Source: Alphaproteobacteria bacterium (lineage in GTDB: Bacteria; Pseudomonadota; Alphaproteobacteria; Rhizobiales; Aestuariivirgaceae). Taken from it: DNA of 50,402 bases. Positions 35,501-44,486 of this stretch are shown here, one piece after another; within the stretch, counting starts at the first letter, position 1, and each line of letters opens with the position of its first letter. Made by a program: the position numbers and the translations under genes. Location of the stretch: assembly GCA_024640405.1 (NCBI GenBank), contig JAHEFB010000032.1, positions 1 through 50,402 of the forward strand, given 5' to 3'. Below the pieces are notes generated by a model that did not search any database, had not been told where the DNA came from, and saw only the letters and a list, made by a program, of their open reading frames with translations.

Positions 35501-36101
35501 CCTGGAGACGTCCAGCGAGACCAGTGACGGCTGGAGCAGCGAAACGGCGTTGTCACCATTGGCGCCGCGTAACGATACACGGTTCCGTCGAGGTCAGTTG
35601 GTGCATCGACTGCTGCAAACACTGCCAGACCTTGCAGAAGACAGGCGTGAGGTCGCTGCCCGAAAGTATCTGATGGCAAATGGCGTGAAAGAGCCTGAGC
35701 TTGGTGCAACCATATCCGAGATCATGGCGCTGTTTTCAGACCCTCGATTTGCCGGAGTGTTTTCGGCTGCCGCGCGTCCCGAAGTATCAATTGCTGCCAT
35801 GATTGATCTGCCGGATCAGGAGAAGCTCGGCCTGACAGGCCAGATCGACCGGCTGTTGGTCGAGGCAAACAGGGTACTGGTGGTGGATTTCAAGACCAAT
35901 CGCCCGCCGCCGGCCAGCGTCCGCGATGTGCCCGAGATATACCTGCGCCAGCTTGCTGCCTACGCAAAGGCACTGGAACGGGTCTATCCCGGCCGGACCA
36001 TTGAATGTGCCCTGTTGTGGACTGACGCACCCGCTCTCATGCCGGTGCCAACTGCCATGCTGGAGGCGGCCTGGCAGGCAACCGTGATCACAACGGCGTA
36101 A
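32586..36101 (+). CDS. addA: Double-strand break repair helicase-nuclease AddA
   Basis: A 1171-residue UvrD-family helicase. Walker A is [15 protein letters not shown], motif Ic is [14 protein letters not shown], motif II is [14 protein letters not shown], motif III follows in [17 protein letters not shown] and motif V is [15 protein letters not shown]. The C-terminal nuclease domain carries [13 protein letters not shown]. The length is usual for alphaproteobacterial AddA. It forms the functional equivalent of RecBCD with AddB. The gene starts inside the last codons of addB. Confidence 0.95.
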   Translation: MSASVDFDTARERQDLASGPDVSAFVPANAGAGKTHVLVGRVIRLLLDGVQPERILCLTYTRAAAAEMSERLFEKLSGWIAKDDSELTALIHSDVARSDIEVRDLDEARRLFTRALETPGGLKVQTIHAFCERLLQRFPIEAGVVPGFHVLTETDSRDLMVLARAQVLTRDDDNIRRAVSTITPFANEQAFSSLLHELQAHGSRLLAAYGSEETFPRLKNQLNQLFGLTGDETSQGIAEVFTTRIDRSSLQHVAALMATDSAVTNTRQATLITSMLSAQDPGDVLAVAKQMVLTGKGKPKGDTALVTKKLDERQPECRKSLLNLREQLLEALESINALLIVQCTNALVYLGIEVISTFNGLKQNLAAYDFEDLIHQTVDLLRHNADAAWVLYKLDGGLDHILIDEAQDTSPDQWQIINALTEEFFAGEGARDGPMRTVFAVGDRKQSIYSFQGADPRQFDNQAGFYKALIGNAGGEYRDVPLEHSFRSSEMVLRAVDLVFARDDAKKGVTSEAQPDVRHLPIRKGEQGLVEIWDLERGQSEDETQHWTPKSVDIVDPPHLVMARRIAATIANWTQNEPREMLKPDHPVMPSDILILVRQRSYLMAAIVRALKEAGVPVAGADRLKLLDHIAVQDLMALAQVCILPQDDLNLAGVLKSPLFTLDDGVTRFDDDQDLFSLAYNRGTDGIWQKLETAIEAGRPYAKAGEKLSRWRDLAARSGAYDFYSAVLSRDGGRRALLGGLGPEAADPIDAFLQLALEYEQQHAPSLAGFLAWLEATQADIRRDMDQAGGEVRVMTVHGAKGLEAPIVFLPDTCSVPNSGKIGNIMFADGQIPVWRLKSDYSTSLTDALKDNAFENLMEEYNRLLYVAMTRARYRLYVCGFVKQNSKTTITEAPRNSWYAMMHGALTSGEKPLLKHCPGRDGFSVWRAGEPQVTDEKESFGGMAVEAVPPPQWAGVPARQIHTSQRWLAPSRLETSSETSDGWSSETALSPLAPRNDTRFRRGQLVHRLLQTLPDLAEDRREVAARKYLMANGVKEPELGATISEIMALFSDPRFAGVFSAAARPEVSIAAMIDLPDQEKLGLTGQIDRLLVEANRVLVVDFKTNRPPPASVRDVPEIYLRQLAAYAKALERVYPGRTIECALLWTDAPALMPVPTAMLEAAWQATVITTA

Positions 36102-36118
36102 ACAATGTGTCACAAGAC

Positions 36119-36170
36119 TTGACCCGCGCCGGGTCAATACCTACTTGTTGTGCAAGTCAAACACTTGCAC
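36119..36170 (+). promoter_or_regulatory. Two perfect inverted repeats between addA and trxA
   Basis: 36119-36137 is TTGACCCG-cgc-CGGGTCAA. 36150-36170 is GTGCAAG-tcaaaca-CTTGCAC. The first contains a TTGACC that could be a -35 for trxA and might also be an operator; either stem could end addA transcription. No T-run follows. Confidence 0.4.
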
Positions 36171-36225
36171 TGACGCCGATTCCATCGAGTTCAGGGCAAT
36201 TCTCTCTAAAGAAAGGTTTTGCAAC

Positions 36226-36546
36226 ATGGCAACGAATGCTGTCACGGACGCCTCATTTGAAGACGATGTGATCAAGTCCGATACACCTGTCGTGGTGGAT
36301 TTCTGGGCGGAATGGTGCGGTCCCTGCAAAATGATCGGTCCGTCTTTGGAAGAGTTGTCGGATGAGCTGGGCTCAGACGTCAAAATCGTCAAAATAAACA
36401 TCGACGAGAATCCGTCCGTACCATCGAAGTTCGGCGTGCGCGGCATTCCGACACTGATGGTCTTCAAGGGCGGGGAGGTGGCCTCCACACAGGTCGGCGC
36501 CAATCCAAAAGGCAAGATTGCCGAGTGGATCAAATCTTCCATCTAG
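36226..36546 (+). CDS. trxA: Thioredoxin
   Basis: A 106-residue thioredoxin from ATG 36226, with AAAGG nine bases upstream. The active site is W30-C31-G-P-C34 in [10 protein letters not shown], and the cis-proline lies in GIPTLMVF. It is a cytoplasmic disulfide reductase and electron donor. It converges with folC. The stop codon TAG is the first three bases of a TAGAGCA repeat end. Confidence 0.95.
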   Translation: MATNAVTDASFEDDVIKSDTPVVVDFWAEWCGPCKMIGPSLEELSDELGSDVKIVKINIDENPSVPSKFGVRGIPTLMVFKGGEVASTQVGANPKGKIAEWIKSSI

Positions 36547-36580
36547 AGCAATTTTCGCCTAGATAGAATCGTTTGACCGT
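36544..36580 (+). repeat. Solo end of the TAGAGCA repeat family at the trxA stop codon
   Basis: TAGAGCA followed after 16 bases by GAATCGTTTGACCG aligns without gaps to the left end of the element at 9613 (27 of 36 bases). The first three bases are the trxA stop codon. No matching right end is visible nearby. Confidence 0.55.
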
Positions 36581-36603
36581 CTGAAGTCTATAAGAAATTC
36601 AGG

Positions 36604-36634
36604 AGCGCAGGTTTGATGAACTCAAACCTGCGCT
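36604..36634. terminator. Bidirectional terminator between trxA and folC
   Basis: AGCGCAGGTTTG and CAAACCTGCGCT form a perfect 12-bp stem with a seven-base loop. It ends at the base before the folC stop codon and serves both converging transcripts. Only a short TTTA follows on the plus strand. Confidence 0.75.
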
Positions 36635-37984
36635 TTATCTGCGTGCTGTGCCGGAAACCTGACTTGGCATCTCACCGCGGTGCAGCGCCAGCACATTGCC
36701 CGCCAGGTACAATGACCCGCCAATCACAATTCGAGAAGGTGTGCTGCCGCCTGCTATTTCACCTGCAGCGCGCAGTGCCTGCTCTATGCTGTCATAGGGC
36801 CTTGCGTCCAGCCCGGTTGCAATCGCGTCACGTGCCAGCTCAACGGCCGGAATGGTGTTTTCCTCGCCGGGAATGGCAATTGCCATAACCTTTTGCACCA
36901 GGCCTGCAAACGGGCGCAGATAGCCGTCTGCGCGCTTTGTATTGAGCATGCCGGTTATCAGCACCAGTGGCCGGGGCGAACGCTCATCGAGGTCCGCCAG
37001 CGCTGCAGCAACGGCGCGACCGGCAGACGGGTTATGCCCGCCATCCAGCCAAATTTCGGTCCCGGCCGGCACCAGCGTGTGCAGATGACCCGGTTCAAGC
37101 CGTTCCATCCGGGCTGACCAGGTGACCCGCGCCAGACCATCTGCGATGTGGTCGGGCGTTATGCGCTTGTCATCCAGAGTTCTAATGGCAGCGATGGCGA
37201 GACCTGCATTGTCGATCTGAAAACGCCCGGCCAGCGCCGGCAGGTCCAGATCAAGCAGGCCATCTTCGTCCTGAAACACCATGCGCCCGTATTGTTCGAA
37301 GCACTGGAAATCCTGGTTCGCAAATTTCAGTTTCGCGCCGATTTTGGCGGCAACTGCCTCGATTGCTTCGCGTGCTTCGTCCTGCTGGATGCCGACACAT
37401 GCCCGGACCCCCTGTTTCAGGATGCCGGCCTTTTCAACGGCAATGGCGGCCAACGTATCACCGAGGTATTGCTCATGATCCATATCGACAGGTGTAATGA
37501 CACAGACGGCCGGTTCGGCAATGATATTGGTAGCGTCCAGCCTGCCGCCCAGACCAACCTCAAGCAGCGCATAATCTGCAGGTGTACGTGCGAACGCCAA
37601 CATCGCCGCTGCCGTGGTGATTTCAAAGAAAGTGATCGGTTCACCCTTGTTGGCATGCTCGCATTCCTCCAGCAAAGCGACCAGCCTGTCTTCGGCTATC
37701 AATGCGCTTCCGCCGGCACCACCCAGCCTGATACGCTCATGGAACCTGACCAGATGAGGAGACGTATAGGCATGCGCGCACAGGCCAGCTGCCTCGATCA
37801 TGGCGCGCATGTTGGCCAAAGTGGACCCCTTGCCGTTGGTGCCTGCAATATGCACCACCGGAGGCAGCTCCAACTGCGGATTTCCCAATGCCTCAAGCAG
37901 GCGCCACATCCGGTCCAGGGAGAGATCAATGATCTTGGGATGCAGCTCAAGCAGCCGCATCAGAATGGCATCACTTACCGCCAT
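36635..37984 (-). CDS. folC: Bifunctional folylpolyglutamate synthase/dihydrofolate synthase
   Basis: A 449-residue Mur-ligase-type enzyme. The ATP loop is HIAGTNGKGSTLAN, followed by AYTSPHLVRFHERI and the C-terminal WLDGGHNPSAGRA. It joins glutamate to dihydropteroate and then adds further glutamates to folates in the cytoplasm. It starts six bases after accD on the minus strand; the accD-folC pair is conserved in proteobacteria. Confidence 0.95.
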   Translation of the reverse strand: MAVSDAILMRLLELHPKIIDLSLDRMWRLLEALGNPQLELPPVVHIAGTNGKGSTLANMRAMIEAAGLCAHAYTSPHLVRFHERIRLGGAGGSALIAEDRLVALLEECEHANKGEPITFFEITTAAAMLAFARTPADYALLEVGLGGRLDATNIIAEPAVCVITPVDMDHEQYLGDTLAAIAVEKAGILKQGVRACVGIQQDEAREAIEAVAAKIGAKLKFANQDFQCFEQYGRMVFQDEDGLLDLDLPALAGRFQIDNAGLAIAAIRTLDDKRITPDHIADGLARVTWSARMERLEPGHLHTLVPAGTEIWLDGGHNPSAGRAVAAALADLDERSPRPLVLITGMLNTKRADGYLRPFAGLVQKVMAIAIPGEENTIPAVELARDAIATGLDARPYDSIEQALRAAGEIAGGSTPSRIVIGGSLYLAGNVLALHRGEMPSQVSGTARR

Positions 37985-37990
37985 ATCGGG

Positions 37991-38920
37991 TCAGGCCTTG
38001 GCGTCGGCAGATGCAGTATCGGGTTCCGGCACAGGTGACGCCAGTAACTTGTCGGGACGTACCGGTGCCGGTTGCTTCATCAGCATGTGCAGGATATTTG
38101 ACAGGGTGTGACGCAGTTCATGCCGGTGCACGACCATGTCCACCATGCCATGGTCCAGCAGGTATTCGGAGCGCTGAAAACCGTCAGGCAGTTTTTCGCG
38201 AATGGTCTGTTCGATTACTCGCGGACCCGCAAATCCGATCAATGCACCCGGTTCTGCAATGTGAACATCTCCCAGCATGGCATAAGACGCCGTCACCCCG
38301 CCGGTAGTCGGGTGGGTCAGCACGACTACGTACGGCATGCCCGCTTCGCGCAGCCGCTGCACACCGACAGTAGCACGAGGGAGTTGCATCAATGACAAAA
38401 TGCCCTCCTGCATGCGCGCGCCGCCGGATGCCGCAAACAACACCAGGGGTATCGCATTGTCGGCAGCCTCGAACATGGCGGTGACAATGGCTTCACCTGC
38501 TGCCATGCCCAGTGACCCGCCCATGAACGCGAAGTCCTGCACCACGACAACAGATTCAAGTCCGTCGATGCGGCCGCGACCGGCGACGATAGCGTCCTTG
38601 CGATTGGCCTTGGCACGCGCTTCCTTCAGGCGATCGACGTATTTTCGTTCATCGCGGAACTTGAGCGGGTCGACAACCACCTCCGGCAATTCCAGGCTGG
38701 TCCACTTGCCGTTATCAAATGTATGCTTCAAGCGCGCATCCGGAGACATGCGCATGTGATATCCGGAACGCGGGATAACGAACTGATTGGCTTCCAGATC
38801 ACGATAGAACACCATTTCGCCGGACTCGGGGCATTTCACCCACATGTTTTCCGGCACATCGCGCCGGGTGCCCAGTATACCGCTGATCTTCGGCCTGACG
38901 AAATTCTTGATCCAGTTCAT
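37991..38920 (-). CDS. accD: Acetyl-CoA carboxylase carboxyltransferase subunit beta, zinc ribbon degenerate
   Basis: A 309-residue carboxyltransferase beta subunit, recognised by [19 protein letters not shown] and the crotonase-like core [20 protein letters not shown] ... [16 protein letters not shown]. It works with AccA, AccB and AccC to make malonyl-CoA for fatty acids. The N-terminal zinc ribbon normally has C-x2-C-x15-C-x2-C; here the positions are C30, S33, I49 and S52, so three of four ligands are gone while spacing is kept. From memory this is general in Rhizobiales. The C-terminus has a Pro- and Ala-rich tail. Confidence 0.95.
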   Translation of the reverse strand: MNWIKNFVRPKISGILGTRRDVPENMWVKCPESGEMVFYRDLEANQFVIPRSGYHMRMSPDARLKHTFDNGKWTSLELPEVVVDPLKFRDERKYVDRLKEARAKANRKDAIVAGRGRIDGLESVVVVQDFAFMGGSLGMAAGEAIVTAMFEAADNAIPLVLFAASGGARMQEGILSLMQLPRATVGVQRLREAGMPYVVVLTHPTTGGVTASYAMLGDVHIAEPGALIGFAGPRVIEQTIREKLPDGFQRSEYLLDHGMVDMVVHRHELRHTLSNILHMLMKQPAPVRPDKLLASPVPEPDTASADAKA

Positions 38921-38935
38921 AACCGCCTATCCCCA

Positions 38936-39038
38936 GATCAGGAATGGCTTTTGGTTAAGCCAGCCAAAAACCATGAACCTGATCGCTTCCAATATCATAA
39001 AGCAACTTTGCAGGTTCCGGCGAACCCGGGTTGCTCTA
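38936..39038 (-). repeat. Two-hairpin repeat unit, copy 2, beginning in the trpA stop codon
   Basis: Read on the minus strand it begins TAGAGCAAC, where TAG is the trpA stop. A GGGTTC/GGAACC hairpin, TTGCTTTATGATATTGGAA and then GATCAGG-TTCATGGTTTTTGG paired with CCAAAAGCCATT-CCTGATC follow. The same parts in the same order occur at 12663-12753. The hairpin 38936-38984 lies 16 bases before accD and could act as an internal mRNA structure of the trp-acc transcript. Confidence 0.65.
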
Positions 39039-39866
39039 GCGTCCACTACGGACACCGTGCGCCAACTCACTAACCAGCTTTAGCACATTGCCTACGGTAG
39101 TTTCGGTTGCCGCCCCTGTATCGTCAAGGCTATCCTTGATGGCACTGACCAGCGCTGATCCGACCACCACGCCGTCTGCGCCGGAGGCGATACCTGCCGC
39201 CTGCTCCGCCGTGCGCACACCAAAGCCAACGGCAACCGGCAAATCCGTGTGCCGTTTGATGCGGGAAACTGCTTCGGCAACCCGCGAGATATCGGGTGCC
39301 TTTGATCCGGTAATGCCGGTCACCGATACATAATAGACGAATCCGGAGGTATTGGTGAGCACCTTCGGCAGACGTTTGTCATCGGTCGTCGGTGTTGCAA
39401 GGCGAATGAAGTTGAGCCCCCGCTCCAGAGCCGGAATGCAGAGCTCGTGATCTTCCTCAGGTGGCAGGTCCACAACGATCAGGCCGTCCACGCCAGCAGC
39501 CTTGGCATCGGTGATGAACCTTTCCACGCCGTAAATGTAGATCGGGTTGTAATAACCCATCAGCACGATTGGCGTGGTGTCGTCCTGCTCACGGAACTCA
39601 CTGACGAGCTTCAGGGTCTTCACCATGTTCTGGCCGGCGTTGAGCGCGCGCAACGACGAAGCCTGGATGGCCGGACCATCCGCCATAGGATCGGTAAATG
39701 GCATGCCGAGTTCAATGATGTCAGCGCCCGCGCCCGGCAAGGCGCGCAGCAGTTCAAGTGAAGCGTCATATCCCGGATCACCGGCTGTGATGAACGTTAC
39801 AAGCGCTGCCCTGCCTTCGGCCTTCAATTCAGCAAAGCGGGCTTCAATGCGGGTTCCGGCACTCAC
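39036..39866 (-). CDS. trpA: Tryptophan synthase alpha chain
   Basis: A 276-residue TIM-barrel enzyme. The start is GTG 39866, overlapping the trpB stop (GTGA). Motifs are [31 protein letters not shown] with the catalytic Glu and Asp, and [14 protein letters not shown]. It cleaves indole-glycerol phosphate and channels indole to TrpB. A longer frame upstream lies inside trpB and is not used. Confidence 0.95.
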   Translation of the reverse strand: MSAGTRIEARFAELKAEGRAALVTFITAGDPGYDASLELLRALPGAGADIIELGMPFTDPMADGPAIQASSLRALNAGQNMVKTLKLVSEFREQDDTTPIVLMGYYNPIYIYGVERFITDAKAAGVDGLIVVDLPPEEDHELCIPALERGLNFIRLATPTTDDKRLPKVLTNTSGFVYYVSVTGITGSKAPDISRVAEAVSRIKRHTDLPVAVGFGVRTAEQAAGIASGADGVVVGSALVSAIKDSLDDTGAATETTVGNVLKLVSELAHGVRSGR

Positions 39867-41080
39867 AGTTTCACCCCCAAATGTCCAGCAACGGTAAATA
39901 TGTCCTTGTCGCCACGTCCGCACATGTTCATGACCATCAGGTGCTCTGCAGGTTTCGTCGGTGCTATCTCCATGACCTTGGCCAGGGCATGGCATGGCTC
40001 CAGTGCCGGGATAATACCTTCCAGCTTACAACACAGCTTGAAGGCTTCGAGCGCTTCATCGTCGGTTGCGGATATGTAGCTGACCCGGCCCGTATCGTTC
40101 AGCCACGAGTGCTCGGGTCCGATGCCGGGATAATCCAACCCGGCGGAAATCGAATGAGCCTCGTTGATCTGACCGTCGTCATCCATCAGCAGGTAGGTAC
40201 GATTGCCATGCAATACGCCAGGCCTGCCACCGGTGATCGACGCGGCATGTTCGTCTGTGTCCACACCGCGGCCCGCCGCCTCCACACCTATGATTTCAAC
40301 GGACGGATCATCCAGGAACGGATAGAACAGGCCCATGGCGTTCGACCCGCCGCCAATTGCGGCAATCAGTGAATCCGGCAATCTGCCTTCCCGCTTTTGC
40401 ATCTGCTGTTTGGTTTCATTGCCGATCACAGCCTGAAAATCCCGCACCATGGCCGGATAGGGATGCGGCCCGGCAACGGTGCCGATGCAGTAGAACGTAT
40501 CCTCAACATTTGACACCCAGTCCCGCAATGCCTCGTTCATGGCGTCTTTCAGGGTTGAACGCCCTGATGTGACCGGAACCACTTCGGCACCCAGCAGTTT
40601 CATGCGGAACACATTGGGGGCCTGGCGGTCAACGTCCGTGGCGCCCATATAGACAATACATTCGAGGCCGAAGCGGGCACATGCGGTTGCGGTTGCCACG
40701 CCGTGTTGCCCAGCACCGGTTTCGGCGATGATACGGGTCTTTCCCATGCGCCGGGCAAGCAGTATCTGACCCATGACATTGTTGATCTTGTGCGCGCCGG
40801 TGTGGTTCAGTTCATCGCGCTTGAAATAAACCTTTGCGCCGCCGAGATGTTCAGTCAGACGCTCGGCAAAATACAATGGCGAAGGCCGGCCAACATAATG
40901 CTCCAGAAAATCCGTCAGTTCGGCCTCATAGGCCGGGTCTTTCCGCGCTGCCGCATAAGCAGCTTCCAGCTCAAGAATGTTGGGCATCAGGGTCTCGGCC
41001 ACAAAGCGGCCGCCGTAAATGCCGAACAAACCGGTTTCATCCGGGCCTGTGCGATAGGAATTTGGTGCTGAGGTACTCAT
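39863..41080 (-). CDS. trpB: Tryptophan synthase beta chain
   Basis: A 405-residue PLP enzyme from ATG 41080 ([10 protein letters not shown]) with GAGAG eight bases upstream; an ATG five codons earlier is less well placed. The PLP lysine is in [15 protein letters not shown], and the phosphate loop is GGGSNAMG. It joins indole and serine to give tryptophan. The trpF-trpB-trpA order is conserved in alphaproteobacteria; trpE, trpD and trpC are not here. Confidence 0.96.
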   Translation of the reverse strand: MSTSAPNSYRTGPDETGLFGIYGGRFVAETLMPNILELEAAYAAARKDPAYEAELTDFLEHYVGRPSPLYFAERLTEHLGGAKVYFKRDELNHTGAHKINNVMGQILLARRMGKTRIIAETGAGQHGVATATACARFGLECIVYMGATDVDRQAPNVFRMKLLGAEVVPVTSGRSTLKDAMNEALRDWVSNVEDTFYCIGTVAGPHPYPAMVRDFQAVIGNETKQQMQKREGRLPDSLIAAIGGGSNAMGLFYPFLDDPSVEIIGVEAAGRGVDTDEHAASITGGRPGVLHGNRTYLLMDDDGQINEAHSISAGLDYPGIGPEHSWLNDTGRVSYISATDDEALEAFKLCCKLEGIIPALEPCHALAKVMEIAPTKPAEHLMVMNMCGRGDKDIFTVAGHLGVKL

Positions 41081-41162
41081 TCGTTCAACTCTCATTTACA
41101 ACACGCCACGACTGCAGACAGACCTGACGGTTCGAAAAATCCAACTGCCTTGCCCACTTGTT

Positions 41163-41816
41163 CTACCCGTGCTGCCGCACGGTCTCAATGAATTTCACGA
41201 TGGCTGCGGCATCCTTGACACCAGGGGCTGTCTCCACACCGGAAGATACGTCAACCTCCGGTGCTCCTGTTGCATCAATTGCTGCAGCAACATTTCCCGC
41301 TTCAAGCCCGCCAGACAGCATGAATTTCCTGCTCGTTCCGTCACGCGACAGGAGGCTCCAGTCAAACGGAATTCCATTGCCGCCCGGCAGCGCATTGGCG
41401 AGGGTTTCCGGTGCCTTGGCATCAAACAATATCATCGCAGCGACCCCGTCATAGGCACTGGCTGCCTCAATATCGGCAGCATCTCTTACCTTGATGACCT
41501 TAATCACCGGGACGCCGGTGCGGGCATGTATTTCAGCAATACGGTCCACAGTTTCCGACCCGTGCGCCTGATAATAATCCGGTTTCACTTCGGTATTGAT
41601 CCGATCAATAAGCGCATCGTCCGCATCGACCACCAGCGCGACGATTTTTGCCCTTCCGCGCGCCTGTGAAGCCAGGCCCTGTGCCAAGGTGGTGGATACA
41701 TTTCTCGGACTGGGTTCATAGAACACAAACCCGACATAGTCCGCGCCTGCCTCTACTGCGGTGCGCACATGTGCCGGGTCTGACAGCCCGCATACCTTTA
41801 CCCTGGTTCCACTCAC
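41163..41816 (-). CDS. trpF: Phosphoribosylanthranilate isomerase
   Basis: A 217-residue TIM barrel with a GTG start. Motifs are VKVCGLSDPAHV with the catalytic Cys, ADYVGFVFYEPSPR and FMLSGGLEAGNV. It catalyses the third step toward tryptophan. It lies four bases after pyrF and 82 before trpB on the same strand. Confidence 0.93.
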   Translation of the reverse strand: MSGTRVKVCGLSDPAHVRTAVEAGADYVGFVFYEPSPRNVSTTLAQGLASQARGRAKIVALVVDADDALIDRINTEVKPDYYQAHGSETVDRIAEIHARTGVPVIKVIKVRDAADIEAASAYDGVAAMILFDAKAPETLANALPGGNGIPFDWSLLSRDGTSRKFMLSGGLEAGNVAAAIDATGAPEVDVSSGVETAPGVKDAAAIVKFIETVRQHG

Positions 41817-41820
41817 CGCA

Positions 41821-42519
41821 TCATGTCCCCAGTTCAGCCGCGATGGCGGCGGCGGCGGTCACGGGATTTTCTGCCTGGGTGATCGGACGGCCAATGACCA
41901 GAATATCTGCTCCGTCAGCGCGGGCTTGCCGGGGTGTGGCAATGCGTTTTTGATCCTGCACGTCAGCGCCCGCAGGGCGAACGCCTGGCACAACAGTCAG
42001 GAAGTCAGACCCACACGCAGCCTTGATGGCCGCGATGTCGCGCGGCGAACATACGACGCCATCCAGCCCGGACTGTTTCGACAACTGAGCCAGTTTTACG
42101 GCAGTTGCAGCAGTGCCGGAGCGAGGATCAAACCCCGATGCATGAATATCGGCATCGGACAGACTGGTGAGAATGGTAACGGCGATCAGCCTGGCTTTGC
42201 CATCAACCGCCTTTGCAGCCGCCTCCAGCATGGCCGGACCGCCTGATGCATGAACGTTCACAATGGCAGGTGCCGGAGACAGAGACATCAGCGATGTCAG
42301 GCCTTGTGCCACGGTGTTGGGAATATCGTGCAGCTTCAGATCGAGGAACAGCGGCACACCCTGAGCGGCCACCTGCTCATAGCCGGGCCGTCCCGAGCGA
42401 TAGAACAATTCCATGCCGACCTTGACCAGGCCGATATCGTTCTTCAGCAACCGGGCCGTTGCAGCGGCCTGCGAAGGGTCGGGCGTATCCAGCGCAACGC
42501 ATATTGGGTTCTTAAACAT
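41821..42519 (-). CDS. pyrF: Orotidine 5'-phosphate decarboxylase
   Basis: A 232-residue enzyme of pyrimidine synthesis, converting orotidine monophosphate to uridine monophosphate. The catalytic D-x-K-x2-D motif is in FLDLKLHDIPNTV, and the phosphate site is in VVPGVRP. It is inserted between lapA and trpF and probably shares their transcript. Confidence 0.95.
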   Translation of the reverse strand: MFKNPICVALDTPDPSQAAATARLLKNDIGLVKVGMELFYRSGRPGYEQVAAQGVPLFLDLKLHDIPNTVAQGLTSLMSLSPAPAIVNVHASGGPAMLEAAAKAVDGKARLIAVTILTSLSDADIHASGFDPRSGTAATAVKLAQLSKQSGLDGVVCSPRDIAAIKAACGSDFLTVVPGVRPAGADVQDQKRIATPRQARADGADILVIGRPITQAENPVTAAAAIAAELGT

Positions 42520-42563
42520 GAAATCTCTTGGTTTTTCGTGGCGGCCTTGAGCAGGTTCTGGAA

Positions 42564-42896
42564 CTAGCTCGTATGCTTTACTACCGGAACCAGCCCTGTT
42601 GCATCATTTTTCTTGCGCTCGGCGGGAACATCCGGCCTGTCGGCTTGCGCCATCCGCGCCGCCTTGCGCCATTTTCCCTGCCTCGCCCATACCACGAAAC
42701 CGCCCACAATCATGCCGATGAACATACCGCAAAACAGCAACAGGTATACGGGCAGCGAAACCGTCAGCGAAGGGTCGGTTTTGTTGATCGGATCAAATGA
42801 GACATCTACCCAGTGTCGGTTGGCGACTGCAAAGCTGATCAGCAGGACCGCCGCTGGCGCACCGATGATCCAAGAAAATATACGTTTTGCCGTCAC
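42564..42896 (-). CDS. LapA-domain (DUF1049) inner-membrane protein
   Basis: A 110-residue protein when started at GTG 42896. Two transmembrane helices (IFSWIIGAPAAVLLISFAVA and VYLLLFCGMFIGMIVGGFVV) flank a short loop with NRHWVDVSFDP, and a basic C-terminal tail follows. This is the layout of LapA/YciS-like proteins; in E. coli the related LapA acts with LapB in control of LpxC and lipopolysaccharide synthesis. Whether it does so here is not known. The start is uncertain because no ribosome site is clear; the frame stays open into ihfB. Position after ihfB is conserved. Confidence 0.75.
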   Translation of the reverse strand: MTAKRIFSWIIGAPAAVLLISFAVANRHWVDVSFDPINKTDPSLTVSLPVYLLLFCGMFIGMIVGGFVVWARQGKWRKAARMAQADRPDVPAERKKNDATGLVPVVKHTS

Positions 42897-42963
42897 GACA
42901 ATTTTGCCCGTTTCTGAGTGATACCAAACCGGCTCGCCAACATCCAACGAGCCCGTGAAATTT

Positions 42964-43254
42964 CTAATGGTCGCCGCCGCCATTGAGGCGTTCGCGCAAC
43001 TCCTTGCCGGTCTTGAAAAACGGCACTCGTTTGGCTTCAACCTTTACCGGTTCTCCGGTGCGCGGGTTGCGGCCCTGGCGGGCATCGCGCTGTTTCACAG
43101 AGAACGCGCCGAAGCCCCGCAACTCAACACGATTTGCATCTGACATGGCATTGGTGATCTCGTCAAAAATCGTATTGACGATGCGCTCGACGTCACGATG
43201 AAACAAATGCGGATGGCGTATCGCAATTTCCTGAATAAGCTCGGACTTGATCAT
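42964..43254 (-). CDS. ihfB: Integration host factor subunit beta
   Basis: A 96-residue DNA-bending protein of the HU/IHF family: [17 protein letters not shown] at the start, [20 protein letters not shown], and the arm tip with [10 protein letters not shown]. It works with IhfA as heterodimer in sigma-54 promoters, recombination and nucleoid structure. The C-terminus has a short GGGDH tail. It lies 81 bases after sppA on the same strand. Confidence 0.95.
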   Translation of the reverse strand: MIKSELIQEIAIRHPHLFHRDVERIVNTIFDEITNAMSDANRVELRGFGAFSVKQRDARQGRNPRTGEPVKVEAKRVPFFKTGKELRERLNGGGDH

Positions 43255-43335
43255 GGCAAATGGCCCCCCTCAGGGTTGTAACTGACTTAACGATTGTTTT
43301 TGGCACAATATTGCGAATTATGCCAAAGGAAATGA

Positions 43336-44304
43336 TCATCGCAAATCAGGGTGCCAAAGCACCAACAGCCCGTCAAGCTTTACCGTCCGGGCTTCGAGCG
43401 CATCAACTGCGGCAGAAAGTCCGAGCCAGCGGGCAAGTGTGCTGATCCCGAATACCCCGAGACTGCCTGTTCCAGGAGCCGGCGCAGGTTCCCAATCGAC
43501 GACTTTTGTTTTCTTGCTGAGCTTGTGTTCCGCATTCAGCCAGTCGATCGCCTCATCCTCCCCGCCCAGCTTGTCGACGAGTTTGGCAGACAGCGCCTGG
43601 CGGCCGGTGAAGACACGGCCATCCGAAATCAGTGTCATCTGCGGCGGCGATAACTTGCGGCGCTCCTTCACCAGGTCTGTGAACCAGACAAAACTGTCGC
43701 GGATCATTGCATCGGTTACAGCAAGCGTTTCGGCACTCGGGTCAGTGAACATGTTGGGTTCCGCCTTCTGAGCCCCGGATTTGCGTTCCTGCATGGTAAT
43801 GCCGATATTGTTCAGCAACTGTTTCACCTGCGCCCACTGAAAAATCACGCCAATCGATCCGGTGATGGTGTTGCCGCGGGCCACGATGTGATCGGCCGCA
43901 ATTGCCGTGATGTAGCCGCCGGATGCGGCAACGGTATTCATCACCGCCACAACCGGACGGTCTTTGGCGATGGCGCGCATACGCTCATAAATGGCTTCAG
44001 ATCCGGCGGTGGTGCCGCCTGGACTGTCTATATGGACCAGCAATGCCTTGACCTGTTTTGCCTTTTCAATTTCTCGCAGCATATCCAGTGTTCTGGTGTC
44101 ACCAGTAATCAGCCCCTCCACACGGATGCGCGCGATGTGGTCTGCCCGTTTGCCGAGATTGAACCCCGAACCGCTGCTGCCGTAAGCCACCGCCACCAGC
44201 ATCACGATGCCGAGTAAAATGCTCATGACCCGCCAGAACGAAACCCGGCGGCGCATTTTTCGACGGGCAATCAGATTATCGGCATCAAGAGACATGGGTT
44301 TCAT
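43336..44304 (-). CDS. sppA: Signal peptide peptidase SppA, short S49 form
   Basis: A 322-residue S49 protease with one N-terminal transmembrane helix at about residues 25-42. The nucleophile is S128 in NTVAASGGYITA and the general-base lysine is in the RKSGAQK stretch (residues about 174-180); HIDSPGGTTAGSE forms the oxyanion region. It degrades cleaved signal peptides in the membrane. It lies between rpsA and ihfB. A start three codons later (MSLDADN) is also possible. Confidence 0.9.
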   Translation of the reverse strand: MKPMSLDADNLIARRKMRRRVSFWRVMSILLGIVMLVAVAYGSSGSGFNLGKRADHIARIRVEGLITGDTRTLDMLREIEKAKQVKALLVHIDSPGGTTAGSEAIYERMRAIAKDRPVVAVMNTVAASGGYITAIAADHIVARGNTITGSIGVIFQWAQVKQLLNNIGITMQERKSGAQKAEPNMFTDPSAETLAVTDAMIRDSFVWFTDLVKERRKLSPPQMTLISDGRVFTGRQALSAKLVDKLGGEDEAIDWLNAEHKLSKKTKVVDWEPAPAPGTGSLGVFGISTLARWLGLSAAVDALEARTVKLDGLLVLWHPDLR

Positions 44305-44425
44305 TCCGGTTTAATTGAGCTGGCAGCCCTACGTGAGGTTATTCACCCGACAATGTAGTGAAATCAAGGTCATCCTTCAATCCACGGCTTTTGTCGCTCA
44401 ACAAAAACCCGGCGACCCACCGAAC

Positions 44426-44459
44426 AAAAAACCGGCCAGCAAACCCGTTGCTGACCGGC
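44426..44459 (-). terminator. Rho-independent terminator of rpsA
   Basis: On the minus strand CCGG-t-CAGCAA pairs with TTGCTG-g-CCGG around a five-base loop and is followed by a run of six T. It lies 28 bases past the rpsA stop codon. Confidence 0.8.
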
Positions 44460-44486
44460 TGATGTTGTCAATCATGACAGGTGAGA

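Noticed and set aside
37148..38038. 296-residue plus-strand frame antisense to folC and accD
   Set aside because: It crosses a gene boundary on the other strand and shows no domain; folC and accD are certain.
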